In this document: positions 42,503-52,457 of the stretch, in pieces
Numbering within the stretch: the first letter of the stretch is position 1
Layout: every line of letters starts with the position of its first letter
Origin: Rodentibacter pneumotropicus DSM 21403
GTDB lineage: Bacteria > Pseudomonadota > Gammaproteobacteria > Enterobacterales > Pasteurellaceae
Direction of reading: 5' to 3'
DNA length: 64,000 bases
Assembly (NCBI RefSeq): GCF_000379905.1
Contig: NZ_KB904060.1
Coordinates: forward strand, 37,175 to 101,174
Translations under genes and position numbers: made by a program
The notes under the pieces: model-generated
Database searches by the model: none
Told to the model about the DNA's origin: nothing
The model's input: only the letters and a program-made list of their open reading frames with translations

Positions 42503-43507
42503 ATGAAGAAGATTCTCTTAGGATTAGCAACGGTGACATTATTATCCGCCTGTTCAACCGATCCTGAAAAATTACAAAGCGCAAATGATAGTTATCAAAA
42601 GTCAAACTCACCAGTCCCAAGTTTCTCACCTCTGGCGAGCGGTGGCGTTAATCTGCCAAAACAGGCATCCGCCTATGAGGTGCCGAATATTGCCATTAAA
42701 AAAGATACCGCTGTAGATATTCGCCCGCCATCAACACCTTTGGCAATTATCAAAAACTCACTCACGCAATTTGATGGCGAACGCGCTTTGATTGTTTATT
42801 CTAATGAACAAGCCTCACTTTATAACCTACAACAGATTCAACGACTCTTAAAAGAAGAAAATATTGATTCAACAATCAGTGGTACGATTCTCACAACGGA
42901 TTGGCATAGTACCGGACGTATTGATGACAAAGCCAATACTGAAATTCAATACCAAGTGGAGCAGGTTTCAGCCCATGATGCGAGTGCTTTGACGGTTTCA
43001 GTCAAACAAATGCGTCGTGACGGTATTATTTTCACCCCTAGCGTGGCAGAAAAACAACGCTATACCTCCGCTCGCTTAAATCATTTTGTTGCAACATTAA
43101 CCAATAACTATACGAAGCAACAACAAGATCTCAACAATGCCTCCGTGGGTGCATTCCAATCAGGACTAATTACCGATATAAATGGGAGAACTGCATTGGG
43201 TATGGAGGCAACCTTTGGTCAAGCGTGGGAAAAATTAGGTTCAGTGCTGCCAAAAGTGGGATTTGACATCAAATCAGAAACAGCCGGTCGCGGACAACGT
43301 GAATTAAAATATTCACCTCTAGATAAAGAGGATTGGTTACGTTTAGGTGTCAATAAACCAGATCTCGAAAAAGGCACCTATTTTATGCAACTCTCTGCCA
43401 TTGGAAAACAAAGTGCCGTTGTGATTACTGATGAAGAAAATAAAGCATTAAGTGGTGAATCCGCTCAAGTGGTTTACCAAACCCTTGGTGCGTTGCTTGC
43501 GAAATAA
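42503..43507 (+). CDS. bamC: outer-membrane assembly lipoprotein BamC
   Basis: Lipoprotein subunit of the Bam complex for beta-barrel insertion. A signal peptide ends in the lipobox LSAC. The unstructured N-terminal segment after the cysteine and two helix-grip-like domains fit BamC/NlpB, with 334 residues. It follows dapA and is closed by an uptake-signal hairpin. Confidence 0.92.
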   Translation: MKKILLGLATVTLLSACSTDPEKLQSANDSYQKSNSPVPSFSPLASGGVNLPKQASAYEVPNIAIKKDTAVDIRPPSTPLAIIKNSLTQFDGERALIVYSNEQASLYNLQQIQRLLKEENIDSTISGTILTTDWHSTGRIDDKANTEIQYQVEQVSAHDASALTVSVKQMRRDGIIFTPSVAEKQRYTSARLNHFVATLTNNYTKQQQDLNNASVGAFQSGLITDINGRTALGMEATFGQAWEKLGSVLPKVGFDIKSETAGRGQRELKYSPLDKEDWLRLGVNKPDLEKGTYFMQLSAIGKQSAVVITDEENKALSGESAQVVYQTLGALLAK

Positions 43508-43510
43508 ATA

Positions 43511-43553
43511 AAAAGTGCGGTTGATTTTCTCCTTGAATTTCAACCGCACTTTG
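43511..43553 (+). terminator. uptake-signal hairpin after bamC
   Basis: AAAGTGCGGTTGA and TCAACCGCACTTT form a 13-bp stem, followed by GCTTTT. It may also act on the convergent gene at 43572. Confidence 0.7.
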
Positions 43554-43571
43554 CTTTTCCTGAAGATAGCA

Positions 43572-43868
43572 CTATTCCGCTTTCACACCGAGATTACCAA
43601 TTTTTACGCCCAATATACCAAGGGACACCGCATCTAAATAATCCCCCAAAAACTTAAATAATTCATTTAATTCTGTGAATGAGCGTTGGACTTTAATTTG
43701 CTCTTCTACTCTCCGTACAAACTCATAGCGAATCCCATTTTCTTCAAAGTGTGCAGTAAGGGTTAAATAAACGGTTTCAAAAAAATGGCTGCGTGCGCCT
43801 TCTTCACCCGGATCACTAATTCGTACATTCCATATTGTATTGAATAATGTTTCTGTTTTATTTGACAT
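43572..43868 (-). CDS. conserved hypothetical protein
   Basis: 98 residues with no domain I recognise. The sequence is mixed alpha/beta, acidic, with an aromatic core (HFFETVYLTLTAHFEENG) and a repetitive glycine-rich end (LGILGVKIGNLGV). A good GAGGTAAAAA ribosome site and uniform codon use suggest a real gene. It follows arfA on the minus strand after 21 bases, and would be separated from it by the terminator inside arfA. Confidence 0.65.
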   Translation of the reverse strand: MSNKTETLFNTIWNVRISDPGEEGARSHFFETVYLTLTAHFEENGIRYEFVRRVEEQIKVQRSFTELNELFKFLGDYLDAVSLGILGVKIGNLGVKAE

Positions 43869-43889
43869 TTTTTACCTCATATTGCGCTT

Positions 43890-44135
43890 TTAACTTAAGA
43901 AAAACCCGATTATAAAGTTTCTGAAATCAAAAAATTTATAATCGGGCTTTTCAAAAAATTTCCCTACGTGTTTTTCTTTCCGTTGGTAACTGCCTTTTCC
44001 CTTACGTTTTTTCTCAATACGCTGATGGAATAATTTGTCATGTAATAATGCCATAATCGCATTATCCCTCACGACACCTCTCGTGTGCTGATAAACGGTT
44101 TGATTTTCAACCGCACTTTTTTGTTTCTTTGCCAT
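43890..44135 (-). CDS. arfA: alternative ribosome-rescue factor ArfA
   Basis: Rescues ribosomes stalled on non-stop mRNA by recruiting release factor 2 when tmRNA is insufficient. The family core [19 protein letters not shown] and [18 protein letters not shown] is clear. The C-terminal coding region from about residue 63 is built over a perfect 12-bp hairpin with a T-run, so most transcripts should end before the stop codon at 43890. That is the known self-limiting design of ArfA. 81 residues if read to the stop; the active form is probably shorter. Confidence 0.9.
   Translation of the reverse strand: MAKKQKSAVENQTVYQHTRGVVRDNAIMALLHDKLFHQRIEKKRKGKGSYQRKEKHVGKFFEKPDYKFFDFRNFIIGFFLS
43900..43946 (-). 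terminator. intragenic terminator in the 3' end of arfA
   Basis: CCCGATTATAAA (43905-43916) and TTTATAATCGGG (43935-43946) form a perfect 12-bp stem. On the minus strand it is followed by TTTTT before the arfA stop codon. It would make non-stop arfA mRNA and keep ArfA low while tmRNA works. Confidence 0.85.
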
Positions 44136-44202
44136 AATTTTTCCTTAAAAAAGCCGTGAAGACATTTCCACGGCTGTCGTATTATACGGGTAAACCTTAA
44201 AA

Positions 44203-44553
44203 TTACAAAATTTCAAGAACACTTTCCGGCGGTCGTCCGATTTTTGCTTTGTCGCCATTCAGCACGATAGGACGTTCAAGCAAAGCGGAATGCTCACTGA
44301 TCGCATTCAATAAATCTGCATTCGTCAATGCCGAATCAGCAAGATTCAAGGATTGATAGAGTTCATCTTTCACCCGCATCATCAGGCGAATATCCGTAAT
44401 ACCTAATTTATCCGCCAGTTGTTGTAACTCAGCAACGGTGTATTGTTTTTGCAAATAAAGCTCAATCTTTGGATGAATACCTTTTGCCTCTAATAACGCC
44501 AAGGTTTCTCGACTTTTGGAGCAACGAGGATTGTGATAAATAATAACTGACAT
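44203..44553 (-). CDS. arsC: ArsC/YfgD-family arsenate-reductase-like protein
   Basis: Glutaredoxin-coupled ArsC family. The redox cysteine lies in YHNPRCSKSRETL and the family end reads IGRPPESVLEIL. It is closest to Escherichia coli YfgD, whose physiological role is not certain, so arsenate reduction is only a family inference. 116 residues. It is a single gene divergent from perM, also as in other gamma-proteobacteria (yfgD near yfgO). Confidence 0.85.
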   Translation of the reverse strand: MSVIIYHNPRCSKSRETLALLEAKGIHPKIELYLQKQYTVAELQQLADKLGITDIRLMMRVKDELYQSLNLADSALTNADLLNAISEHSALLERPIVLNGDKAKIGRPPESVLEIL

Positions 44554-44631
44554 AGAATTTCCTTTGGCTGACTATAACTAGAGGGAATTTTAACTTATAA
44601 TGAGAAAAAATACTCACTTGGATATTTGATT

Positions 44632-45684
44632 ATGTTAGAAATGTTGAAAAGCTGGTATGCGCGCCGTTTGGGCGATCCTCAGGCTATGGGATTATTAGCA
44701 ATTTTACTCTTTGGTTTTATTGCCATTTATTTTTTCGGTGATTTAATCGCCCCTTTACTTATCGCTATTGTGCTTGCCTATTTATTAGAAATGCCCATCA
44801 ATTTTCTAACGAAAAATCTAAAACTTCCCCGTATGTTGGCCACTATTGTTATTTTTGGTGGTTTTATCGGTTTGGCGACGGTTTTCTTTTTAGTCCTTGT
44901 ACCAATGCTTTGGAACCAAACAATTTCCCTATTAAGTGATTTACCTGCGATGTTCAACAAATTAAATGAATGGCTTCTTGGTTTGCCTGAACATTACCCG
45001 GAACTGATCGATTATTCAATGGTGGATGCTATCTTTAATTCTGTACGGGAAAAAATTCTTGGCTTTGGAGAATCTGCCGTCAAACTTTCGCTAGCCTCTA
45101 TAATGAATCTCGTCTCACTTGGCATTTACGCCTTCCTCGTGCCATTAATGATGTTTTTTATGTTGAAGGATAAAGGCGAACTGTTACAAGGTGTAAGCCG
45201 TTTTTTACCACGCAATCGCCACCTTGCATTCAAAGTATGGACAGAAATGCAACAGCAAATCGCCAATTACATTCATGGAAAACTCTTAGAAATTTTAATT
45301 GTTACCTTGATCACTTACGTGATTTTCTTAATTTTCGGCTTAAATTATCCGCTCTTATTATCTGTTGCAGTTGGGCTATCCGTGCTGGTTCCCTACATTG
45401 GTGCGGTGCTTGTTACCATTCCCGTAGCACTTGTTGCCCTGTTCCAATTCGGCATCAGTCCGACTTTTTGGTATATCATCATTGCCTTTGCAGTGGGCCA
45501 ACTCTTAGATGGTAATTTACTAGTCCCTTATTTGTTCTCTGAAGCAGTGAATTTACATCCTCTCATTATCATTATTTCCGTCCTCATTTTTGGCGGTTTA
45601 TGGGGGTTCTGGGGCGTATTTTTTGCCATTCCGTTGGCAACATTGGTCAAAGCCGTGCTCAATGCGCTGCCGGAGGATCAATAA
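44632..45684 (+). CDS. perM: AI-2E family membrane protein PerM
   Basis: Putative permease of the AI-2E transporter family (YfgO/PerM); the true substrate is unknown. About eight spans, with the conserved [13 protein letters not shown] and [21 protein letters not shown] segments. I start at the ATG at 44632 rather than TTG at 44626. 350 residues. It ends at a hairpin shared with trmO. Confidence 0.85.
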   Translation: MLEMLKSWYARRLGDPQAMGLLAILLFGFIAIYFFGDLIAPLLIAIVLAYLLEMPINFLTKNLKLPRMLATIVIFGGFIGLATVFFLVLVPMLWNQTISLLSDLPAMFNKLNEWLLGLPEHYPELIDYSMVDAIFNSVREKILGFGESAVKLSLASIMNLVSLGIYAFLVPLMMFFMLKDKGELLQGVSRFLPRNRHLAFKVWTEMQQQIANYIHGKLLEILIVTLITYVIFLIFGLNYPLLLSVAVGLSVLVPYIGAVLVTIPVALVALFQFGISPTFWYIIIAFAVGQLLDGNLLVPYLFSEAVNLHPLIIIISVLIFGGLWGFWGVFFAIPLATLVKAVLNALPEDQ

Positions 45685-45726
45685 GAAGATAAATTTTATT
45701 TCCTGCATAGAGAGCATAAAATAAAA

Positions 45727-45776
45727 CAGGGTAGTCCCCACTGATCTTCAAAGTGGATTACCCTGCTTTATTTTTT
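45727..45776. terminator. hairpin between perM and trmO
   Basis: CAGGGTAGTCCCCACT pairs with AGTGGATTACCCTG and is followed by CTTTATTTTTT, a strong terminator for perM. It overlaps the last codons of the convergent trmO. Confidence 0.85.
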
Positions 45777-46482
45777 CAATATCCAATATTTCAACCACAT
45801 CCACCGTCCCTGCTTTAATCTGCCACTTTATATTAAAATCATACAGGCTAATACCATAAATACGTTCACTTGGTTTGCCTTGTTGATAAGCCGGACGTGG
45901 ATCTTGTTCGATAACATCACGAATAAAACGCATTAAGTGCGGTCGTTTTTCTTCAATTTTTTTGACCGCACTTTGTGCCTGCTCAGAAAACTCCACATGA
46001 AGTTTTACCGTCGGTTTTTCTTGTGCAAAGTCTGATTGCGCATTGGGTTCACTATCGGCATAGGCAATATAAGGTTTAATATCAAAAATCGGCGTGCCAT
46101 CCACTAAATCTACCGCCCCTAAATGTAAAAACACCTTACCGCTAATACATTCCACTTTTCTCAATGCGACTTTCGATAAGCCAAGCGGATTTGGGCGATG
46201 AGTCGCCCGTGAAGCAAACACGCCTACACGCCGATTTCCTCCTAAACGGGGCGGTCTTACCGTAGGCTGCCATTTACCTTGAGAAATTTGATCAAACTGA
46301 AAAATTAACCAAAGATGGCTAAATTTTTCCAAACCGCGCACCGCCTCCGGTGAATTATAAGGCGGGAGCAACTCCACAATACCTACCCCGTCTTGCACTA
46401 AATCCGCTTGACGTGGTACTGAAAATTTCTCTTTGTAAGGTGTGTGAATAATAGCAATGGGCGATAGGATTAAATCATTCAT
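45748..46482 (-). CDS. trmO: tRNA (N6-threonylcarbamoyladenosine37-N6)-methyltransferase TrmO
   Basis: Methylates t6A37 of tRNA-Thr(GGU) using S-adenosylmethionine. The TsaA/UPF0066 signature is present: [20 protein letters not shown] and [19 protein letters not shown]-terminal extension continues to residue 244. It is divergent from menA, as in Haemophilus influenzae. Previously annotated as tsaA. Confidence 0.92.
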   Translation of the reverse strand: MNDLILSPIAIIHTPYKEKFSVPRQADLVQDGVGIVELLPPYNSPEAVRGLEKFSHLWLIFQFDQISQGKWQPTVRPPRLGGNRRVGVFASRATHRPNPLGLSKVALRKVECISGKVFLHLGAVDLVDGTPIFDIKPYIAYADSEPNAQSDFAQEKPTVKLHVEFSEQAQSAVKKIEEKRPHLMRFIRDVIEQDPRPAYQQGKPSERIYGISLYDFNIKWQIKAGTVDVVEILDIEKIKQGNPL

Positions 46483-46543
46483 AAATATTTAAGATTATTG
46501 TAGAATATGCCACTTATTGTAATAAAAAGTACGGTCAAAAAAA

Positions 46544-47455
46544 ATGACAAATGAAAAACTGAAAATGTGGTGGGAAACTGCCCGTCCGAAAACCTTGCCC
46601 TTAGCATTAGCATCAATCTTCACCGGTTCGGCTTTAGGTTATTGGGCAAATCCAGAAAAATTTAATTATTGGGTGATGATACTTTGTTTACTCACCACAA
46701 TTTTATTACAAATTCTGTCAAATTTTGCCAATGACTATGGGGATCACCAAAAAGGCTCAGACACCAAAGAGCGCATCGGGCCATTACGCGGTATTCAAAA
46801 AGGGGGCATTTCAGCCATTGAATTGAAATGGGGCTTAATTTTAATGGTCGTGGCGAGTTTTATTTCCGGTAGTTTATTGATCGGGATTGCTTATGAGAAT
46901 CTCTCCGATTTATTAACTTTTGCAGCGCTGGGCGTTCTAGCCATTATCGCCGCCATTACTTATACAGTGGGGGCAAAACCCTATGGTTATATGGGATTAG
47001 GCGATATTTCTGTTTTGCTGTTTTTTGGTTTACTTGGCGTGGGCGGAACATACTATTTACAAACACATAGTTTCGACAGCAAAATTCTTCTACCAGCCAT
47101 CAGCTCGGGCTTATTAGCCGGTGCTGTGTTAAACATTAACAACTTACGCGATATAGAACAAGATGCCAAAGCGGGAAAAAATACGTTAGCAGTGCGCTTA
47201 GGAGCATATAAAGGACGTGTTTATCACTGCATTTTATTAAGTATTGCGGTATTATGTTACCTTATTTTCACTATTACCACCGCGACTTCTTGGGCAAATT
47301 ATTTATTCTTACTCGCCTCCCCACTACTTATAAAACACGCAATTTTTGTCTATCGCAGCCAAGAACCCGCTACATTACGTCCAATGCTTGCACAAATGTC
47401 AATGATTTCATTATTCATCAACTTGCTGTTTAGTTTGGGCTTGCTTATCGGCTAA
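46544..47455 (+). CDS. menA: 1,4-dihydroxy-2-naphthoate polyprenyltransferase
   Basis: Attaches the prenyl tail in (demethyl)menaquinone synthesis, the quinone used by NrfD. UbiA-family membrane enzyme with aspartate-rich motifs NDYGDHQKG and NNLRDIEQDAKAG. 303 residues. rraA follows after 47 bases, a common pair. Confidence 0.95.
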   Translation: MTNEKLKMWWETARPKTLPLALASIFTGSALGYWANPEKFNYWVMILCLLTTILLQILSNFANDYGDHQKGSDTKERIGPLRGIQKGGISAIELKWGLILMVVASFISGSLLIGIAYENLSDLLTFAALGVLAIIAAITYTVGAKPYGYMGLGDISVLLFFGLLGVGGTYYLQTHSFDSKILLPAISSGLLAGAVLNINNLRDIEQDAKAGKNTLAVRLGAYKGRVYHCILLSIAVLCYLIFTITTATSWANYLFLLASPLLIKHAIFVYRSQEPATLRPMLAQMSMISLFINLLFSLGLLIG

Positions 47456-47502
47456 ATCGGCATATACTAGACGTAATCTCAAAATTTTAATAGGGGAAAT
47501 TT

Positions 47503-48003
47503 ATGTTTATTGATACTTCAGAGCTTTGCGATCTCTACGCTGATCAAGTGGATGTGGTAGAACCGATTTTTTCAAGTTTTGGTGGCGTAAATCATTTTTA
47601 TGGTAAAGTCACGACAGTGAAATGCTTTGAAAATAACGGACTCATCGCTGAAGTATTAGAAGAAAACGGCGAAGGGCGAGTCTTAGTTGTGGACGGAGGC
47701 GGTGCCGTGCGTCGGGGTTTAGTGGATGCCGAACTTGCCCAACTTGCCGCTGATAACGGCTGGGAGGGGATTATTGTTTATGGTGCGATTCGCCAAATCC
47801 AGCAACTTGAAAATATTGATATTGGTATTCATGCTCTTGCACCAATTCCCGTCAGTGCCGATGAAAATAGCATTGGTGAAACCGATATTCCCGTGAATTT
47901 TGGAGGCGTAACCTTCTTCCCTGAAGATTATATTTACGCGGATCTTACCGGTATCATTCTTTCCCAAGAACCTCTCGATCTAAAAGATTTTGAGGAAGAA
48001 TAA
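47503..48003 (+). CDS. rraA: regulator of ribonuclease activity A
   Basis: Ring-shaped protein that binds RNase E and slows RNA decay. The family motif [18 protein letters not shown] and [10 protein letters not shown] are visible. 166 residues, acidic C-terminus (LKDFEEE). It ends at an uptake-signal terminator. Confidence 0.95.
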   Translation: MFIDTSELCDLYADQVDVVEPIFSSFGGVNHFYGKVTTVKCFENNGLIAEVLEENGEGRVLVVDGGGAVRRGLVDAELAQLAADNGWEGIIVYGAIRQIQQLENIDIGIHALAPIPVSADENSIGETDIPVNFGGVTFFPEDYIYADLTGIILSQEPLDLKDFEEE

Positions 48004-48012
48004 ACAAAATTT

Positions 48013-48044
48013 AAAGTGCGGTAAAAAATAACCGCACTTTTTTT
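48013..48044 (+). terminator. uptake-signal terminator after rraA
   Basis: AAAGTGCGGT and ACCGCACTTT form a perfect 10-bp stem followed by further T residues. Confidence 0.85.
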
Positions 48045-48154
48045 GTTTAATTTTTTTGCACTTGATCACACTTTTGAATTTTGCTCGTTGCAAGTTTATG
48101 ACATTCCTTTAACATTATTTCGTTCATTTGATTTACAAAAATGTGGGGGATTTC

Positions 48155-49540
48155 ATGAGCACAACATCTTCACTTAAACTGCATAGAAACGGCATTATAT
48201 TCCTTGCGGATATTGTGCTGTTTTTTGTTTTGTTAAAATTTTTACCTTTTTCACCTAAAGAAAATGCAGGACTTGCATTACTAGGATTTATCGCAGTACT
48301 TTGGCTAAGTGAAGCGTTACATGTAACTATTACCGCATTGCTTGTTCCATTACTGGGCATTGCATTAGATCTCGTTACGACAAAGCAGGCTCTTGCGACT
48401 TTTTCCGACCCTACTATTTTCTTATTCTTTGGTGGATTTGCACTAGCAACGGCATTACATATGCAAAAGCTCGATAGAATGATTGCTAATAAAATTATGG
48501 CACTTGCTAGAGGCAACCTTTTTGTTGCAGTAATTTACCTCTTTTTGATCACCGCTTTCCTCTCAATGTGGATGAGTAATACCGCAACTGCTGCGATGAT
48601 GCTACCACTCGCAATGGGTATTTTAAGCAATATGGATCGTGAAAAAGAACATAATACTTATGTCTTTGTTTTGTTAGGAATTGCTTATAGTGCGAGTATT
48701 GGCGGTATGGGGACGTTAGTCGGGAGTCCTCCAAACGCTATCGTTGCGAGTAATTTGCACCTTTCTTTCTCCGATTGGTTATGGTACGGCTTACCGATCA
48801 TGATCGTTTTATTACCATTGATGATCGGTACCCTTTTCATTGTATTCAAACCAAAACTTAATGTGCATTTTGAGCAATCCTTTGAAAAAATTGAGATGAA
48901 TCCATACCGAGTGTTAACCCTGACAATCTTTGTATTTATCGCATTTTGCTGGATATTTAGCAGTCAAATTAATCCGCTCGTTTCAGGTTTATTCGGTTTG
49001 CAAAAAAATATTGCCAGCTTTGATAGTATCGTGGCTTTACTTGCAGCCATTATTATCTGCTCAACAGGCGTTGCCAGCTGGAAACAAATTCAAGAAAACA
49101 CTGATTGGGGCGTATTAATGCTCTTCGGCGGTGGCTTAACACTAAGTGCCGTTTTAAAAGATTCCGGCGCAAGCAAAATTCTAGCAGATGGTATTGTTTT
49201 TCTTGTACAAGGTCAGCATTACTACCTCATTGGATTATTGGTCGCAACTTTTATTATCTTTTTAACGGAATTTACTTCTAACACGGCAAGTGCCGCATTA
49301 CTTGTACCGATCTTCATTTCTATCGCACAATCTTTAGGTATTCCGGAAATTGGTCTTGCACTCATTATCGGTTTAGGTGCTTCTTGTGCATTTATGCTAC
49401 CTGTTGCCACACCACCAAATGCTATTGTATTTGGTACCGGTGATGTGAAGCAAAGCGAAATGGTGAGAGCAGGTATCGTACTTAATATTGTTTGTGTTTT
49501 TGTGATTGCGACATTTGCTTATATTTTCTGGCTTAACTAG
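48155..49540 (+). CDS. sodium-coupled anion permease (DASS/SLC13 family)
   Basis: Membrane transporter of the divalent anion:sodium symporter group, related to CitT and dicarboxylate carriers; substrate unresolved. Two SNT-type repeats characteristic of the family are visible (WMSNTATAAMMLP and EFTSNTASAALLVP), along with VATPPNAIVFGTG. I start at MSTTSSLKL (48155) after a GGGGG ribosome site. 461 residues. Confidence 0.88.
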   Translation: MSTTSSLKLHRNGIIFLADIVLFFVLLKFLPFSPKENAGLALLGFIAVLWLSEALHVTITALLVPLLGIALDLVTTKQALATFSDPTIFLFFGGFALATALHMQKLDRMIANKIMALARGNLFVAVIYLFLITAFLSMWMSNTATAAMMLPLAMGILSNMDREKEHNTYVFVLLGIAYSASIGGMGTLVGSPPNAIVASNLHLSFSDWLWYGLPIMIVLLPLMIGTLFIVFKPKLNVHFEQSFEKIEMNPYRVLTLTIFVFIAFCWIFSSQINPLVSGLFGLQKNIASFDSIVALLAAIIICSTGVASWKQIQENTDWGVLMLFGGGLTLSAVLKDSGASKILADGIVFLVQGQHYYLIGLLVATFIIFLTEFTSNTASAALLVPIFISIAQSLGIPEIGLALIIGLGASCAFMLPVATPPNAIVFGTGDVKQSEMVRAGIVLNIVCVFVIATFAYIFWLN

Positions 49541-49559
49541 TACAAAAATGCCATAAAAA

Positions 49560-49597
49560 ACGACCGCACTTTACCAAAATGCGGTCGTGTTTTTTTC
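49560..49597. terminator. bidirectional terminator between DASS permease and ABC exporter
   Basis: ACGACCGCA-loop-TGCGGTCGT with T-runs on both strands; an uptake-signal-derived hairpin between two convergent genes. Confidence 0.88.
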
Positions 49598-49601
49598 CAT
49601 T

Positions 49602-51452
49602 TTAATCTAAATGTTCATGACTACTTAAAAAACCACCACTCTGGTGCTTCCAAAGTTTTGCGTACAAGCCATTTTGTTCAAGCAATTCGCTGTGTGTGCC
49701 TTGCTCCACAATTTGACCTTTATCTAACACGATTAAACGGTCCATTGCCGCAATGGTGGATAAACGATGGGCAATGGCAATAACCGTTTTATTTTCCATC
49801 ATTTTATCAAGGCTTTCTTGAATCGCCACTTCCACTTCCGAATCCAACGCACTGGTTGCTTCATCCAATAACAAAATCGGCGCATCTTTCAACATCACAC
49901 GGGCAATGGCAATCCGCTGACGCTGACCACCGGACAGTTTTACGCCTCGCTCACCCACGTGCGCATCATAACCTTTTCTTCCTTGTACATCCGTCAAGAA
50001 CGGAATAAAATCCGCCGCTTCGGCACGCTCTGCTGCCCATTTCATTTCCTCATCCGTTGCATTCGGGCGACCATAAATAATATTGTCACGTACAGAACGG
50101 TGTAGTAACGAAGTATCTTGTGTCACCAAGCCAATTTGGCTACGCAAACTTTCTTGTTGAACATCAAGTACATTTTGTCCGTCAATGGTGATAGAGCCAT
50201 GTTGAGCCTCATAAAAACGCAGTAAGAGATTAACAATCGTCGATTTACCCGCACCGGAACGCCCGATTAAGCCGACTTTTTCTCCGGGTTTAATGGTGAG
50301 ATTAAAATGATTTAATAAAGGTTTTGTCGGATCATAAGCAAAAGTAATATCATTAAATTTAATTTCCCCTTGCTTGACCTGTAACGGCGGACAATTCGGT
50401 TTATCCACAATCGTATGCGGTTTCGTTAATGTCGCCATTCCATCATTTACCGTACCAATATTCTCAAATAAACGCGCCGATTCCCACATAATCCAACGTG
50501 ACAATCCGTTCACACGCAATGCCATTGCAGTTGCTGTTGCAATTGCCCCTACGCCCACTTGCCCCTGTTGCCATAAAATGACACCCAATATTGCCGTGGT
50601 TAGGGTTAAGAAAATATTGCTTGCATAAGTTAAGGTATCAAGAGAACTGGCAAGACGCATTTGCGCATGTACCGTTATCATAAATTCTTCCATTGAGCGC
50701 TTTGCATATGCAGCTTCGCGGGAACCGTGGGAAAATAATTTTACCGTCGCAATATTAGAATAAGCATCGGTTACACGCCCCGTCATTAGGGAACGGGCAT
50801 CCGCCTGACGCTCCGCCGTTTTCGCTAAACGAGGAATGAGCAATTTCAAAATCATAATAAAGAGGAAAATCCAAATAGCAAAAGGCAATAAAAACCAAAT
50901 ATCTAGCGCCGCCAATACCAAACCTGAGGTGATAAAATACACCGCCACATAAACCAGCATATCAGCAATCGTCATCACCGTATCACGCACAGCAAGAGCT
51001 GTTTGCATCACTTTTGCAGAAACCCGACCGGCAAATTCATCTTGGTAGAAACTCAAACTTTGCCCAAGCATTAAACGGTGGAAATTCCAGCGTAACCGCA
51101 TCGGGAATACCCCTTGCAAAGTTTGTAAACGAACATTTACTCCAATAAAAGACCACACAATACTTAACAAAAGCAACGCTGCCATACCAATAAGCAAATG
51201 CCCTTTTTCTTGCCACAAGGTCGCCGGAGTATAAGCGCTAAGCCAATCCACGAGCAAGCCCATAAATTGGAACAGTAATGCTTCCATCACACCGGTACCG
51301 ACCGTTAAAATCGCCAGCAAGAAAATCCAACCTTTCATCCCGTCAATACTCGACCAAATAAAACGGAATAATCCTTTTTCCGGTGTGGTCGGATTGCTTT
51401 CCGGATAAGGATTTAAACGGTTCTCAAACCATGAAAAAATTTTATCGAACAT
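49602..51452 (-). CDS. ABC exporter, fused membrane and ATPase domains
   Basis: Half-transporter of the type found as HI1051 in Haemophilus influenzae; substrate unknown (drug or lipid export is inference). Residues about 40-330 form six membrane spans. The ATPase domain has Walker A GRSGAGKST, signature LSGGQRQRIA and Walker B ILLLDEATSAL. 616 residues, about 30 more than MsbA-like proteins. Upstream lie a hairpin terminator and a decayed AraC-family regulator. Confidence 0.9.
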   Translation of the reverse strand: MFDKIFSWFENRLNPYPESNPTTPEKGLFRFIWSSIDGMKGWIFLLAILTVGTGVMEALLFQFMGLLVDWLSAYTPATLWQEKGHLLIGMAALLLLSIVWSFIGVNVRLQTLQGVFPMRLRWNFHRLMLGQSLSFYQDEFAGRVSAKVMQTALAVRDTVMTIADMLVYVAVYFITSGLVLAALDIWFLLPFAIWIFLFIMILKLLIPRLAKTAERQADARSLMTGRVTDAYSNIATVKLFSHGSREAAYAKRSMEEFMITVHAQMRLASSLDTLTYASNIFLTLTTAILGVILWQQGQVGVGAIATATAMALRVNGLSRWIMWESARLFENIGTVNDGMATLTKPHTIVDKPNCPPLQVKQGEIKFNDITFAYDPTKPLLNHFNLTIKPGEKVGLIGRSGAGKSTIVNLLLRFYEAQHGSITIDGQNVLDVQQESLRSQIGLVTQDTSLLHRSVRDNIIYGRPNATDEEMKWAAERAEAADFIPFLTDVQGRKGYDAHVGERGVKLSGGQRQRIAIARVMLKDAPILLLDEATSALDSEVEVAIQESLDKMMENKTVIAIAHRLSTIAAMDRLIVLDKGQIVEQGTHSELLEQNGLYAKLWKHQSGGFLSSHEHLD

Positions 51453-51461
51453 AAGATTTCC

Positions 51462-51491
51462 TTAAAAACAAAAGGCAACATAGGTTGCCTT
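51462..51491 (-). terminator. intrinsic terminator between decayed AraC gene and ABC exporter
   Basis: On the minus strand AAGGCAAC-CTAT-GTTGCCTT is followed by TTGTTTTT. It lies directly after the old stop of the AraC-like pseudogene. Confidence 0.8.
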
Positions 51492-51540
51492 CAAAACCCG
51501 AACATTATAGCGTAAAAAAACTTCAATTTACACCTGACAG

Positions 51541-51910
51541 AGTTTATACCTTGCGATAAAGACTTGGTGAAATTTGATAAGCATTTTTAAAATGCTTTAC
51601 TGAAATGTGCCTCAGATTGATACCCTACTTCCAATGCGATAGCCAATATGTTTTTTTACTACTGATTCCACTCTCTTGATCTTTGGCTTCCTACAGAAAT
51701 AACTGTACGAGTAATTGAATTGAGGCGTCACATAAATTTAAATGCAAATAATCAAGTAATGATGCCATCAACAAGGTATTTTCCCCATTTTCCGGTAAAC
51801 TTCCCACTAAGTGCGGTCGATTTTGCGGTAAAAAATATCCCTGTATTATTTGATTGTTCATTATGCGCTAGTTGCCCCCCTAAAATTCACAGCGAATATT
51901 AATTTCGCCC
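51541..51910 (-). pseudogene. decayed AraC-family regulator
   Basis: On the minus strand the second AraC helix-turn-helix can be read as ILAIALEVGYQSEAHFSKAF, then a one-base insertion in a T-run shifts the frame; correcting it continues KNAYQISPSLYRKV and a stop. Upstream pieces resemble an AraC cupin region (GYFLPQNRPHLVGSLPENGE), but stops interrupt it and the first helix-turn-helix is missing. In Haemophilus influenzae an AraC-type gene (HI1052) sits between the ABC exporter and the AhpD-like gene, the same place. I see no other gene in 51492-52065. Confidence 0.75.
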
Positions 51911-52065
51911 CTAACCTGAGCCAAATGGGTCAGTTTATCTAAATAACCTATCATGAGACTCCAACCATATAAATTGAGACAAAATGACAAGTCTGCTTGT
52001 ATAAAAATACTATAATTTATCTCGAAAATTAATCGTTACATCATTCTATTTTAGGAGGAAATATT

Positions 52066-52410
52066 ATGTTTACAGATTGGAAAGAACACACTTCACACGT
52101 CAAAAAATCATTTGGCGAGCTTGGCAAAAAACACCCGAAAATGTTGCAAGCCTATCAAGCATTAGGCGCGGCTGCGGCTGAAGGTAATATACTTGATGCC
52201 AAAACCCGTGAATTAATTGCCCTTGCCGTGGCTGTTACCACCCGTTGTGAAAGTTGCATTAGCGTTCATGCGGAAGAAGCGGTAAAAGCAGGGGCGACGG
52301 AAGAAGAGGTATCCGCAGCCTTAGCAATGTCTATCGCACTCAATGCCGGTGCGGCTTATACCTATTCTCTGCGTGCATTAGAAGCATTTAATGTACAAAA
52401 AGGGGAATAA
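52066..52410 (+). CDS. AhpD-like carboxymuconolactone decarboxylase family protein
   Basis: Small all-helical redox protein, 114 residues. The AhpD core is visible: the CXXC pair with nearby histidine in TRCESCISVHAEEAVKAG, and the helix EEEVSAALAMSIALNAGAA. It may take part in peroxide or thiol metabolism; the substrate is unknown. Equivalent to HI1053. A strong AGGAGGAAA ribosome site precedes it. Confidence 0.85.
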   Translation: MFTDWKEHTSHVKKSFGELGKKHPKMLQAYQALGAAAAEGNILDAKTRELIALAVAVTTRCESCISVHAEEAVKAGATEEEVSAALAMSIALNAGAAYTYSLRALEAFNVQKGE

Positions 52411-52457
52411 TCTTTCTAAAACTATTTATATTGGCGTTCAAATGAGCGCCTTTTTTA

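Noticed and set aside
48133..48516. 127-codon minus-strand ORF opposite the DASS permease
   Set aside because: Shadow of the conserved permease frame; no ribosome site and no recognisable product.
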